NCBI GenBank assembly: GCA_002238485.1 | Contig: MPMG01000005.1 | Span: 124,001 to 188,000, forward strand | Source: Chloroflexi bacterium bin20 | Lineage (GTDB): Bacteria; Chloroflexota; Anaerolineae; Aggregatilineales; Phototrophicaceae | DNA: 64,000 nucleotides | Direction of reading: 5' to 3' | Shown: in pieces, positions 35,194 through 42,975 of the stretch | How positions within the stretch are numbered: position 1 is the first letter of the stretch | Layout: each line of letters begins with the position of its first letter | Position numbers and translations under genes: made by a program | The notes under the pieces: model-generated | What the model saw: the letters and a program-made list of their open reading frames with translations, nothing else | What the model was told of the DNA's origin: nothing | The model's database searches: none

Positions 35194-36620
35194 CGCTGTT
35201 TCTGCGCGCCTGCATCAGCGCTCGGCATTGGCAGCCTGATCTTTATGGTCGTGCCCGACTTGTCGTTGCTGGTTTTGGCTGCCAGGCTGCCACCGTGCGC
35301 TTCAATGATCGTCTGCGCGATGTTGAGGCCGAATCCCCGGCCGGATCCGTGGGCCTGCTCGCTGCGGAATCCGCGCTGAAAGACCTGTGACAATTCCTGC
35401 GCGGCGATCCCCGTTCCGTCGTCTGCAACAGAAATCTCCACGGCTTCATCGTCAGTAACGATCGCCGACACGACCACCCGCGGAGCGTCACCGTGCAGCA
35501 GCGCGTTGTGTATGAGGTTGCCCAATGCCTGTCGCATGCGCGGCGCGTCCAGCATCAGCGCTGGCAAGTTGGGCAGGGGATGCAGGGACAGGGAGATCTG
35601 GCGCGACTGCGCCTGGGGCTGCCAGCGTGTTACTTCGCTCGCGAGCAGCTCGTTGATGGCGCAAAGCTCACGATTGAGACGCCACTCGCCGGAGTCGGTC
35701 TCTGCCAGCCAGTTCAAGTCATTCGTCAAGTTGCGCAGCATCGTCACCTCCTGGCTGATGTGTTGCGCCGCCTGCTTCGGGCTTTGCAACTCGTCCAGCA
35801 GAGCTTTGGCTTCCAACTGGATAACAGCCAAGGGCGTATTCAGTTCGTGCGAGATGTCATTGATCAAACGTTTACGCAAATCGCGCTGGCGCTGCAGTGC
35901 GCTCGTCATTTGGTTGAAGGCAGCGCTCATCTTGCCAAGCTCGTCGCTGGACACAACGGGCAGCAGAGTCGCGCTTTCTTGTTGCGCGATGGCTTGGGCA
36001 GCTTTTGTAAGGGCGGTTACTGGGGCAGTTATGACTTTGGACAAAGATACCGCCAGAGCCGCCGCGAAAGCCACGATCAGCACCCCGCCAATAGCTGAAC
36101 TTGCCAGCAGATCCTGTACGAAGCCAAGCGATTCTGTTTCCAGAAAGCTCTGATGCACATCCACATAAGCGAAACCCACTACGATGTTCTTGCGCAGATC
36201 CCGAATCTCTCGCCGCTTGCCCGCCTGGCTCGGCAGCAGATTGCCCGCCGCAAGCTCGGCAAAGTTGTCGGCGATGACCCGTCCATCCATGTCGGTGATG
36301 ACGACGCGAATGCGGTCAATATGAAAGTCTTCGCTTGCTTCAGCTTCCGATCCATCTTCACCCTCTTCGTGATCATCAGCTTCGTATTCGTAGTCATAGC
36401 CCGCCTCGGCCAAGGCTCGATCCAGGGTTTCCCAGCTCATTGATGCTGTGTATGCCGTGCTTAGGCGCGCGCCCAGGCTGTCCGCTTCTCGCCGGCTCAG
36501 CTCGCGCACGAAGGCATTGAATTGCCGCTGCGCCGCGAAATAACTCAGCGCCAGGCTGATCGACGCCGTCAAAACAATAATCGGTATCAGCAGCCAAAAA
36601 ATGCGCCAACGCAAAGACAT
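35190..36620 (-). CDS. sensor histidine kinase with acidic extracellular domain
   Basis: A 476-residue membrane kinase. A first membrane segment (about 8-28), an extracellular domain (about 29-170) and a second segment (about 172-195) precede HAMP, HisKA with DISHELNTPLAVI (phospho-acceptor His near 260) and HATPase_c (NLIHNALLHG, DDGTGI, GRGFGLNIA). The sensor domain has a strongly acidic loop (YEYEADDHEEGEDGSEAEA) followed by VVITDMDGRVIADN. The acidic loop could bind metal or cationic peptides (inference). It overlaps the regulator stop by one base and forms an operon with it. Confidence 0.92.
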   Translation of the reverse strand: MSLRWRIFWLLIPIIVLTASISLALSYFAAQRQFNAFVRELSRREADSLGARLSTAYTASMSWETLDRALAEAGYDYEYEADDHEEGEDGSEAEASEDFHIDRIRVVITDMDGRVIADNFAELAAGNLLPSQAGKRREIRDLRKNIVVGFAYVDVHQSFLETESLGFVQDLLASSAIGGVLIVAFAAALAVSLSKVITAPVTALTKAAQAIAQQESATLLPVVSSDELGKMSAAFNQMTSALQRQRDLRKRLINDISHELNTPLAVIQLEAKALLDELQSPKQAAQHISQEVTMLRNLTNDLNWLAETDSGEWRLNRELCAINELLASEVTRWQPQAQSRQISLSLHPLPNLPALMLDAPRMRQALGNLIHNALLHGDAPRVVVSAIVTDDEAVEISVADDGTGIAAQELSQVFQRGFRSEQAHGSGRGFGLNIAQTIIEAHGGSLAAKTSNDKSGTTIKIRLPMPSADAGAQKQR

Positions 36621-37297
36621 CAGCCGTCCTTCGCGACTAGCTTGTAACCTGCTCCATAGACCGTCCGAATCAATTGATGACCGCCAGCGCCCAGCTGTTT
36701 GCGCAAGCGCAATATGTGGCTGTCGATGGCGCGGTCATAAGCCGAAAAGTTGTCATTAAACGCCAGCGCAATAAGCTGGTCGCGCGTAAGCACCTGATTG
36801 GGATGCCGCATGAAAGCCGCCAGCAGAGTGAATTGCGCCTGGCTGAGCGCGACCGGGCGCTCGTCAATGCTTACTTGTCGCTTCTTGATGTCGAGGATGA
36901 TATTGCCGCAAGCCAGAACTTGTCGCACTTCGCTTTGGATGCGGCGCAGCACGGCTTTGACGCGCGCGACAACTTCTTCGGGGTCGAAAGGCTTGACGAT
37001 GTAATCATCGGCGCCGCTGTCCAGCCCTTTTATGCGATCGACATGCGCCTCCTTCGCTGTCAGCATGATAATCGGCACATCAGACTCGGCGCGCAGGATA
37101 CGGCAAAGCTCAATGCCACCCAGGCGCGGCAGCATCAGATCGAGCAGGATCAAATCGGGCGCGAGGCTGCGGGCCGAGGCAAGTCCCGTCCAGCCGTCAG
37201 AGGCGACTTCAACGCGAAAGCCAGCTCGTTCAAGATATACCTGCAGCCAGTTGGCGATTCGTCTGTCGTCTTCAATGATTAGGATGCGCTGGCACAT
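36620..37297 (-). CDS. OmpR/PhoB-family response regulator
   Basis: A 225-residue regulator: receiver domain with acidic pair EDD, phospho-Asp in LILLDLMLP, Thr in MLTAK and Lys in VKPFD, then a winged-helix DNA-binding domain (AQFTLLAAFMRHPNQVLTRD, RLRKQL, TVYGAGYKL). The ATG at 37297 has AGGAA six bases upstream; an ATG seven codons earlier lacks this. Its gene directly precedes the kinase. Confidence 0.94.
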   Translation of the reverse strand: MCQRILIIEDDRRIANWLQVYLERAGFRVEVASDGWTGLASARSLAPDLILLDLMLPRLGGIELCRILRAESDVPIIMLTAKEAHVDRIKGLDSGADDYIVKPFDPEEVVARVKAVLRRIQSEVRQVLACGNIILDIKKRQVSIDERPVALSQAQFTLLAAFMRHPNQVLTRDQLIALAFNDNFSAYDRAIDSHILRLRKQLGAGGHQLIRTVYGAGYKLVAKDG

Positions 37298-37323
37298 GTT
37301 TCTTCCTAGCATAATCACTCCAA

Positions 37324-37351
37324 GACGGATGCCACTCCTTTGACATCCGTC
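37324..37351. repeat. inverted repeat upstream of the response regulator
   Basis: Perfect 8-bp arms GACGGATG (37324-37331) and CATCCGTC (37344-37351) separated by 12 bases, lying 27 bases upstream of the regulator ATG and after the stop of the preceding secreted-protein gene. No T-run follows on the minus strand, so an operator (perhaps for autoregulation) is at least as likely as a terminator. Confidence 0.5.
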
Positions 37352-37391
37352 TCATTGAGTATGTTTGCGTTATATTATGCCTGCCCTTCGG

Positions 37392-37949
37392 TCAGTCGCC
37401 ATCTCCGCCGCTGCCATGTTCACCACTATCTCCGCCGCCATGTTCGCCGCCAGCGCTTTCGCCTGCACTGTCTGGCGCGTGATTGGCTTCGCTGGTCCCA
37501 ACTTCGGCGTGCGCGCTAAAGCTGTCAAAGACGACAAGCACGACCTCCACCTTTTCGCCCGGCGCAAGATCGACTGGCGTGGTTGGACCCAGCTCGAGGC
37601 CATTCGACAAGTGGACTTCCACGCGAACCTGCTGCAACAGGGCATCGGTTATGTTCTCGACCGTGCCGATGAAGCTGGCGATGGCCGCATCGTAGACCAG
37701 GATGAGCCGAGCGCCGCCGCGAACTTCGTCGTAAACCTCGTCAAGAGCCAGCTCTGTGCCGGCTTCTTCGCCAGATTCGCCCCCGCTTTCGCCTTCATTT
37801 TCGCTGTTGGCGGATTGATGTTCGCCTTGCCCTTCCTTGCTCTCGCCAGTCCCTTGACCGAGCGCCGGTCCCATGATGGTTGACACGCCTAACATTACAA
37901 GGAGAAACACCGCTGCAAATCCCACGAACCTCACCATGCTTTCTGTCAT
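37392..37949 (-). CDS. secreted/anchored FxLYD-like protein beside the two-component system
   Basis: A 185-residue protein with an N-terminal signal/anchor helix (about 5-27, VGFAAVFLLVMLGVSTIMG). A Gly/Glu/Ser linker is followed by one beta-sandwich-like domain (ILVYD...GTVENITDALLQQVRVEVHL..G.ELGPT..VDLAPGEK..V) typical of FxLYD/DUF3426-type domains. The tail is Gly/Glu/Asp/His-rich (GEHGGGDSGEHGSGG) and may bind metal (inference). The ATG at 37949 has GAGG eight bases upstream. Same strand and order as the regulator and kinase downstream, so a functional link as an accessory sensor is plausible but unproved. Confidence 0.7.
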   Translation of the reverse strand: MTESMVRFVGFAAVFLLVMLGVSTIMGPALGQGTGESKEGQGEHQSANSENEGESGGESGEEAGTELALDEVYDEVRGGARLILVYDAAIASFIGTVENITDALLQQVRVEVHLSNGLELGPTTPVDLAPGEKVEVVLVVFDSFSAHAEVGTSEANHAPDSAGESAGGEHGGGDSGEHGSGGDGD

Positions 37950-38145
37950 TTCCGCACCTCTTTCCATCGGTAATTGGACAATCTAGAGGAGAATTCCTCA
38001 TCGCCCTAACGATGCACAGAGAATGTCGCAGAAATATGTCAATCCAGCGCTGTTTTCCAACATCCAGCAGATCGGCGCGCCGGCATGATCAATCGCCTGT
38101 CCGCGGCTATACTGATGGTAATATCCGCATAATGCTGGTTAGCCC

Positions 38146-38925
38146 ATGTCCGCGTTTTATAGTGCTGTGGCTCGATATTATGATGCCGAGACGGGCGACA
38201 AGACCGACGATCTCGCGTTGTTCAGCAGGTTGGCGCGCGCGCATCCCGGCGCGATACTGGATGTCGGCTGTGGCACGGGACGCGTGCTGATCCATCTGGC
38301 GAACGAGGGCCACCGCATTCATGGCATCGAGAATGACCCTGCCATGCTGGAGCGGCTGGAGCAGAAATTGCAGCGCCAGCCACACTTGCGCGAGAGGCTG
38401 TCCTTCGTGCGGGCAGACGCGCAAACCTGCGACTTTGACCGCCAGTTCAGCCTTGTTCTGCTCAGTTACAACGCGCTGATGCACTTCAAAGCGCAGGCAT
38501 CGCAATTGTCGCTGCTGGCGAACTTGCGCTCTTGCCTGGCTGCCGATGGCGCGCTGGTCATCGATCTGCCCAATGCCGCGCCCGCCTATGCCGATGAAAA
38601 CAACGACGCGCTGACCTGGGAACGCAACTTTCTCGATCCTGCCAGCGGACATCTGGTCATGCTGCAATCGGTCAGTTGGCTGGACCGGGCGGCGCAACTG
38701 CTGAATGTCGACTGGATCTACGACGAGATCGATGGCGATGGCGTCCTGCGCCGGCTGATCGCTTCGCATGAATTGCGCTATTTCTTCCTGGCAGAATTGC
38801 GCTTGCTGCTCGACCAATGCCGATTCCAGGTGGATGCCGTGCATGGCGATCACGAGGGCGGCAAGTATGATGACGAAAGCGAACGCATGATCGTGTTCGC
38901 CAGTGGAAAGGCTGCGCATGACTGA
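38146..38925 (+). CDS. class I SAM-dependent methyltransferase
   Basis: A 259-residue methyltransferase: YSAVARYYD start, motif I LDVGCGTGRVLIHLA, GIEND after strand 2, RADAQTC and LVLLSYNALMHF as the post-motif strands. The substrate is unknown; the small size and the motifs resemble methyltransferase type 11/25 proteins. Its TGA overlaps the start of the peptidase gene by eight bases, so the two are translationally coupled. Confidence 0.85.
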   Translation: MSAFYSAVARYYDAETGDKTDDLALFSRLARAHPGAILDVGCGTGRVLIHLANEGHRIHGIENDPAMLERLEQKLQRQPHLRERLSFVRADAQTCDFDRQFSLVLLSYNALMHFKAQASQLSLLANLRSCLAADGALVIDLPNAAPAYADENNDALTWERNFLDPASGHLVMLQSVSWLDRAAQLLNVDWIYDEIDGDGVLRRLIASHELRYFFLAELRLLLDQCRFQVDAVHGDHEGGKYDDESERMIVFASGKAAHD

Positions 38926-40054
38926 GCTGCTCACTCACTTCCGCGCCCGCAAAGACGACATGCTGGACCTGCTCGGCGAATTGGTGCGGCGCGAATCGTT
39001 CACCGCCGATAAAGCCCGTGTTGACCAGTTGGCAGATTATCTGGAAGGCCTGCTGGGCCATTTCGGCGCCAAGAGCCTGCAGCGGCTGCCACAGCCCGAA
39101 GTCGGGGATTTCCTGCTGGCGGCATGGAATCCGACCGCGCCCGGAAAACCCGTTCTCGTGCTCTGCCACATCGACACCGTGCATCCGCTCGGCACATTGG
39201 TCGAGTCGCCCATCCGCCACGATGGAGACCGCTGGTATGGTCCCGGCGCGCTGGACATGAAAGCCGGCGCAGTCATCGTTCTCACAGCCTTGCAATCGCT
39301 GCACAATCAGAAGCGGCTGGCGCGACCTGTCAAGCTGCTGATGACCACAGACGAAGAGATCGGCAGCCCGCAGAGCCGCGCTGTCATAGAAGCCGAGGCT
39401 GCGGATGCCGAGCTCGTGCTGGTGTTGGAGCCAGCCACCCCAGAAGGCGCAATCAAAACTGCGCGCAAAGGCGGCGCAAAATACACGTTGACTATCGAAG
39501 GGCGACCTGCTCATGCTGGCATCGCGCCACAGCTGGGCATCAACGCCATCATTGAATTTGCTCAGCAGGCGCTGGAAATCAACGGGCTGAACGACCTAAA
39601 ATATGGCACATCGGTTTCGGTTACGCGGGTGACCGGCGGCAGCGCGGGCAATGTCATCCCGGCGCATGTCGAAGCGCATATCGACACGCGCGCCATCACC
39701 AGCGCAGAAATGCAGCGAGTCGAGCAGGCGCTAGCCAGCCTCTACCCCAAGATGCCTGGCGCGATCGTTCGCTGCCAGCGACAGGGCTTTCGTCCGCCCA
39801 TGGAACGGCAGGCCGGCATCTTTGAACGCGCGGCAGAGATCGCTGCCCGGCAGGGCATCACGCTGGAAGAAGGCGCGAGCGGCGGCGGCTCTGATGGCAA
39901 CTTCACTGCGGCCATGGGCATCCCGACGCTGGACGGCTTGGGCGCGCACGGCGATGGAGCGCATACCTTGCACGAGCATATCATCACCGACAGCCTGCCT
40001 CGCCAAGCCGCTGTGATCGCGGCGCTGCTGCTGGAATGGAATGCCGGCGGCTAG
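38918..40054 (+). CDS. M20-family metallopeptidase (glutamate carboxypeptidase-like)
   Basis: A 378-residue di-zinc peptidase. Metal-ligand and catalytic motifs are CHIDTVHP, GALDMKAG, TTDEEIGS (catalytic and bridging Glu), LEPA and the final AHGDGAHTLHEH. A lid/dimerisation domain is inserted (about 175-285, HAGIAPQLGINAI). This is closest to the CPG2/ArgE-like group hydrolysing C-terminal glutamate or acyl-amino acids. The ATG at 38918 lies inside the preceding methyltransferase gene. Confidence 0.9.
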   Translation: MTELLTHFRARKDDMLDLLGELVRRESFTADKARVDQLADYLEGLLGHFGAKSLQRLPQPEVGDFLLAAWNPTAPGKPVLVLCHIDTVHPLGTLVESPIRHDGDRWYGPGALDMKAGAVIVLTALQSLHNQKRLARPVKLLMTTDEEIGSPQSRAVIEAEAADAELVLVLEPATPEGAIKTARKGGAKYTLTIEGRPAHAGIAPQLGINAIIEFAQQALEINGLNDLKYGTSVSVTRVTGGSAGNVIPAHVEAHIDTRAITSAEMQRVEQALASLYPKMPGAIVRCQRQGFRPPMERQAGIFERAAEIAARQGITLEEGASGGGSDGNFTAAMGIPTLDGLGAHGDGAHTLHEHIITDSLPRQAAVIAALLLEWNAGG

Positions 40055-40207
40055 CTAGCTGCCGCTCCACAGAACTCGCATAAAGCAACGCAAATTGTCA
40101 TTTTCAAACAAGATATGGCTCTCGGTCTTGGTGGATAGTTCCTATTCTGCTTCGCGCTCGGATTGGTACGATAGGTCAAGTATCGATCCGCTCGGGACGA
40201 TCACAAG

Positions 40208-40843
40208 ATGGAAGTTCTGTTCTTTTCCGCATTCGCCATGTCGCTGGCCTTTGCTGTTCAGCCGGGCGTCATTGGTTTTGAATCGCTGCGGCGGGGCATC
40301 GCGCATGGCTGGACGGCGGCTCTGCATGTGGAATTGGGCTCGCTGCTGGGCGATGGCGTGTGGGCGATCATCGCGCTGCTGGGCGCATCGATTCTCTTCC
40401 AAAATCGCCTGGTGACCATGCTGCTGGGCTTGTTCGGCTGCGTCCTGCTGCTGCGCTTCGCCTGGGATGCCTGGCGAGCCTCGCGGGCGGATGTTGAGAT
40501 GGCTGGCGCGGGCGATGAACAGTCGAATCATCTGCTGGCAGGCGCGATGCTTTCGCTGTCCAATCCGCAGAATATCACCTTTTGGGTGGGCATGAGCGGC
40601 ACGATCATCGGCATCGGCTTCCTGGATCCACAACCGATTCATCTCTTCGTCTTTTTCGCCGGTTTCATGATCGCGCAGGTTTGCTGGTGTTTCTTTTTCG
40701 CCACGCTGGTCGAATTTGGACGCCGCCTGCTCAGCCAGCGCCTCTTCCGCTGGATCAACCTGGCCTGCGCCGCTTTCCTGGCCTGCATGGGCTTATCCTT
40801 GCTCGCGCAGACTGCCCACATGAGCCTGGCGCAATTTGTCTAG
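40208..40843 (+). CDS. LysE/RhtB-family amino-acid exporter
   Basis: A 211-residue membrane protein with six hydrophobic segments and the LysE family start FAMSLAFAVQPGVIGFESLRRG, plus LSLSNPQNITFWVGM in the middle. Members export amino acids or their analogues; the substrate is unknown. Its stop overlaps that of the small gene on the opposite strand by four bases. The 153-base gap upstream shows no clear promoter. Confidence 0.88.
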   Translation: MEVLFFSAFAMSLAFAVQPGVIGFESLRRGIAHGWTAALHVELGSLLGDGVWAIIALLGASILFQNRLVTMLLGLFGCVLLLRFAWDAWRASRADVEMAGAGDEQSNHLLAGAMLSLSNPQNITFWVGMSGTIIGIGFLDPQPIHLFVFFAGFMIAQVCWCFFFATLVEFGRRLLSQRLFRWINLACAAFLACMGLSLLAQTAHMSLAQFV

Positions 40844-41040
40844 GCCTCTGCTTTGCTGCTGGCAATCACGCGGCAAATGAAAGCGGGCACATTGTATCTG
40901 CGCCCGTCGCGCCTCGATACCAGGCCCAGCCAGCCATTGCGATAGATGTACACGATGATATAGGGACCGCGCGCCGCTTCTCGGTAGGGCGTCGTCATGC
41001 GCACAACCGCGCCACACGATAATTCTCCATCCGTCTGCAT
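40840..41040 (-). CDS. small protein of unknown function with a strong promoter
   Basis: A 66-residue protein, not recognised. It has a compact beta-rich pattern (SCGAVVRMTTPYREAARGPYI, then WLGLVSRRDGRRYNVPAFICRVI) that looks like a small SH3/KOW-like barrel. The ATG at 41040 has AGGGA about ten bases upstream, and a near-consensus promoter lies 80-107 bases upstream. The frame continues further upstream but there it is low-complexity intergenic sequence. Confidence 0.6.
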   Translation of the reverse strand: MQTDGELSCGAVVRMTTPYREAARGPYIIVYIYRNGWLGLVSRRDGRRYNVPAFICRVIASSKAEA

Positions 41041-41118
41041 TGGAATTCGTCCCTTGCCTGACCTGGACGAGCGCGGCGAAAAGGGCCGGGCTGCCCTGCG
41101 CAAACGTTCTGCGATCCG

Positions 41119-41147
41119 ACTATAGAACAAATATGCTAGTCTGTCAA
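41119..41147 (-). promoter_or_regulatory. near-consensus promoter for the 66-residue protein gene
   Basis: On the minus strand TTGACA (41142-41147), 17 bases, TATAGT (41119-41124). The start near 41112 would give a 5' leader of about 70 bases. The surrounding gap 41041-41400 otherwise holds only the hairpin repeat at 41201-41220. Confidence 0.65.
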
Positions 41148-41170
41148 GGGATTTTGTGATGGGGGAGTGT

Positions 41171-41220
41171 CGAACTTGCTGGATTAAGACCCCCCTCAGT
41201 CCCCCCGAAAAGTCGGGGGG
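41171..41220. repeat. intergenic repeat: 15-base lead sequence followed by GC hairpin
   Basis: CGAACTTGCTGGATT (41171-41185) is followed by a perfect 8-bp hairpin CCCCCCGA/TCGGGGGG with an AAAG loop (41201-41220). The same 15-base lead, with one mismatch, occurs at 49986-50000, again just before a GC-rich hairpin. The hairpin is not followed by a T-run on either strand. Confidence 0.5.
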
Positions 41221-41400
41221 AGGCAACGGCGCGCGCGGATTTCTACGCATGTCGGGGGAAGGAGAAAGCCCCGCATACGCGAAAATAGACACTTCCTGTG
41301 ATGGAGGAGTGGCAATACCGACGCGAAGAAAAAGGCGAAGGACCCCGCCTCGGAATCGCCCGCCGGTACGATCTGTCACGCGGTCTTGCGCGCGAGTTTG

Positions 41401-41940
41401 TTACTTGTAGGGCTGTGACGCTTTCCCGCCAGTGATCCCGTTCACAAATGTTCGGGTATCAGCCGCATGGTCAAAGATTATGGAATGCTCGGAATCCCGA
41501 AAGGTGACGACGGAGACGGTGGGAGACAGCGCGATTATTGTCATCCCGTGAGGATAATTGGTTGCTATGGCGGCGCCCGATTTGGTCGTAGGGAGTGGCT
41601 TGGTAATTCTTGGCTCCGTGCCTCGCGGGGGGTGGGAGACTTCGTTTGTCACCTCGACATGGTTGGTCTTTGCAGTGATCACGAGAAAGTCACGATTTAT
41701 GAATACCCATGCCCCGCCATGGCGGTATGCATACCATCCGGCTGTCCAATCGTCTGGTGTTCTGCATTCGCCAGCCCAGCCGTTTTCCGATACAGGTATC
41801 TGGCAGAGGTTGTCGATGTGGTCATCGGCGTAGGACGGGGCAGCCGCGAAGGCGATCAGCAGACAGACCAGCGCGATGAGGATTAACTTGACGAGGAGGG
41901 CGGGACGGAAATCAAGCGAAGCAGTATGATTACGAGATGG
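41401..41940 (-). CDS. secreted protein of unknown function, 5' end interrupted by poly-G tract
   Basis: In this minus-strand frame a signal peptide is evident (FRPALLVKLILIALV..., with a likely cleavage after PSYA), followed by a mature part of about 140 residues with two Cys (NLCQIP, GECRTP) and a Trp/Tyr-rich stretch (DDWTAGWYAY). No known family was recognised. No in-frame start codon exists between an upstream TGA at 42055-42057 and a late GTG at 41682. A good promoter, ribosome-binding site and ATG (42056-42058) lie just beyond the poly-G tract on the same strand but in another frame with the tract length given. The end coordinate 41940 is the edge of the readable frame, not a start codon. 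Confidence 0.55.
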   Translation of the reverse strand, partial: PSRNHTASLDFRPALLVKLILIALVCLLIAFAAAPSYADDHIDNLCQIPVSENGWAGECRTPDDWTAGWYAYRHGGAWVFINRDFLVITAKTNHVEVTNEVSHPPRGTEPRITKPLPTTKSGAAIATNYPHGMTIIALSPTVSVVTFRDSEHSIIFDHAADTRTFVNGITGGKASQPYK

Positions 41941-41944
41941 TACA

Positions 41945-42002
41945 GGGGGGGGGGGGGGGGGGGTGGGGGGGGGGGGGGGAGGGGGGGGGGGGGGGGGGGG
42001 GG
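41945..42002. repeat. 58-base interrupted poly-G tract
   Basis: Read on the + strand: 19 G, one T, 15 G, one A, 22 G. It lies between the ATG (42056-42058) and the signal-peptide coding part of the secreted-protein gene on the minus strand. Nothing comparable occurs elsewhere in the window. It may be a sequencing or assembly artefact of two-colour chemistry, or a real slippage-prone tract. Confidence 0.9.
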
Positions 42003-42065
42003 AGCGGAGATAGCAACAAGTCTCCTGCCGCGCGCGTCGGAATGCCTGCCATTTTCATCGCCAAA

Positions 42066-42122
42066 CTCCTGGATTGAACAGCTTCACTGCGATAAATATA
42101 AGCGAATTGTGGCGGCTGTCAA
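42066..42122 (-). promoter_or_regulatory. promoter and ribosome-binding site of the interrupted secreted-protein gene
   Basis: On the minus strand TTGACA (42117-42122), 16 bases, TATATT (42095-42100), then AGGAG (42066-42070) seven bases before ATG at 42056-42058. This complete expression signal leads into MKMAGIPTRAAGD and then the poly-C (coding-strand) tract. The rest of the gap up to the HNH gene at 42267 shows nothing else. Confidence 0.6.
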
Positions 42123-42266
42123 GCGGACGGAGGAGATTGCCAAGGAATTTCCAGTTTCTCTATATGCTCTGCTTGCTTGCGGGTCGCGTGGACACTGATC
42201 GCGGAGGAGGGGTTTAGGGGGAGGGAAATGCGGGGTATACCGATGTTTTTGCTGCTTCCTCTGCGC

Positions 42267-42797
42267 CTAGATCTCTACATAGCGCTTCCACACTTCGGGA
42301 CCAGACCCCAGCGCGATGACCAGGTAGCTGGTGCGCGGCGTCTTGGGTTCCCACCGCAGCCGCATGCCAGCGACATTGTGCAGCCGATTGCCCTTGCGGT
42401 GGTTGCAGCGCGCGCAGGCGCAAGCTGTGTTCGACCAGGTGTCTTTGCCGCCTTGGCAGCGCGGGATGATGTGATCAATCGTAAAGTCGCGCTTTGTCAG
42501 CACTCGGCCTCGGACCTGCGATCCCAGCTGGACGCCGCAATAGATGCAGGTGTAGTTGTCTCGCACCAGCACGCCCTTGCGGCTCCAGTGCGATTTGCGG
42601 CGCGGCACATTGACATACGATCTCAACGCGATGACCGACGGCACGGCAAATTTGGCGCGCACCGTATTCAAGTATTGTCCCGTCTGTTCCACCGCGATGG
42701 CTTTGCCCGCCAGCAGCAGGTTCATCGCCCGCGGCACTGTGATGACAGACAGGGGCTCCCACGTGCTGCCGTTCAACAGCAGCACACGCAACTGCAT
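42267..42797 (-). CDS. HNH endonuclease
   Basis: A 176-residue nuclease. The zinc-binding and catalytic HNH core is RDNYTCIYCG, TIDHIIPRCQGG, WSNTACACARCNHRKGN: two CxxC knuckles around the DHI His and the N..H residues. The N-terminal half (VLLLNGSTWEPLSVI) matches the stand-alone HNH proteins common in Cyanobacteria and Chloroflexota, whose role is unknown. ATG at 42797 begins this conserved part; no strong ribosome-binding site is seen. No intron, phage or restriction genes adjoin it. Confidence 0.85.
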   Translation of the reverse strand: MQLRVLLLNGSTWEPLSVITVPRAMNLLLAGKAIAVEQTGQYLNTVRAKFAVPSVIALRSYVNVPRRKSHWSRKGVLVRDNYTCIYCGVQLGSQVRGRVLTKRDFTIDHIIPRCQGGKDTWSNTACACARCNHRKGNRLHNVAGMRLRWEPKTPRTSYLVIALGSGPEVWKRYVEI

Positions 42798-42975
42798 GAC
42801 ACTTGCGCTGGACACTGCTCGAATCGCCTCTCTGCTCGCTTGCCACACCTGTTTTGGGGCGCCGCCAATGAGTATAACAAAGTTCAGCCAGCCTGCCGAG
42901 CGCATGTCAGCTAGGGAGCGACTATTTTCGTGTATGCTGGGTTTGCCCCATCCCTCTGTGCTAGGAATCGTCAAT

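Noticed and set aside
41156..41410. 84-codon + strand open frame
   Set aside because: It runs through the GC hairpin repeat and low-complexity sequence, with no ribosome-binding site or domain.
42556..42975. Longer N-terminus for the APH-like kinase
   Set aside because: It is antisense to the HNH nuclease and is not kinase-like; ATG 42976 has a ribosome-binding site.
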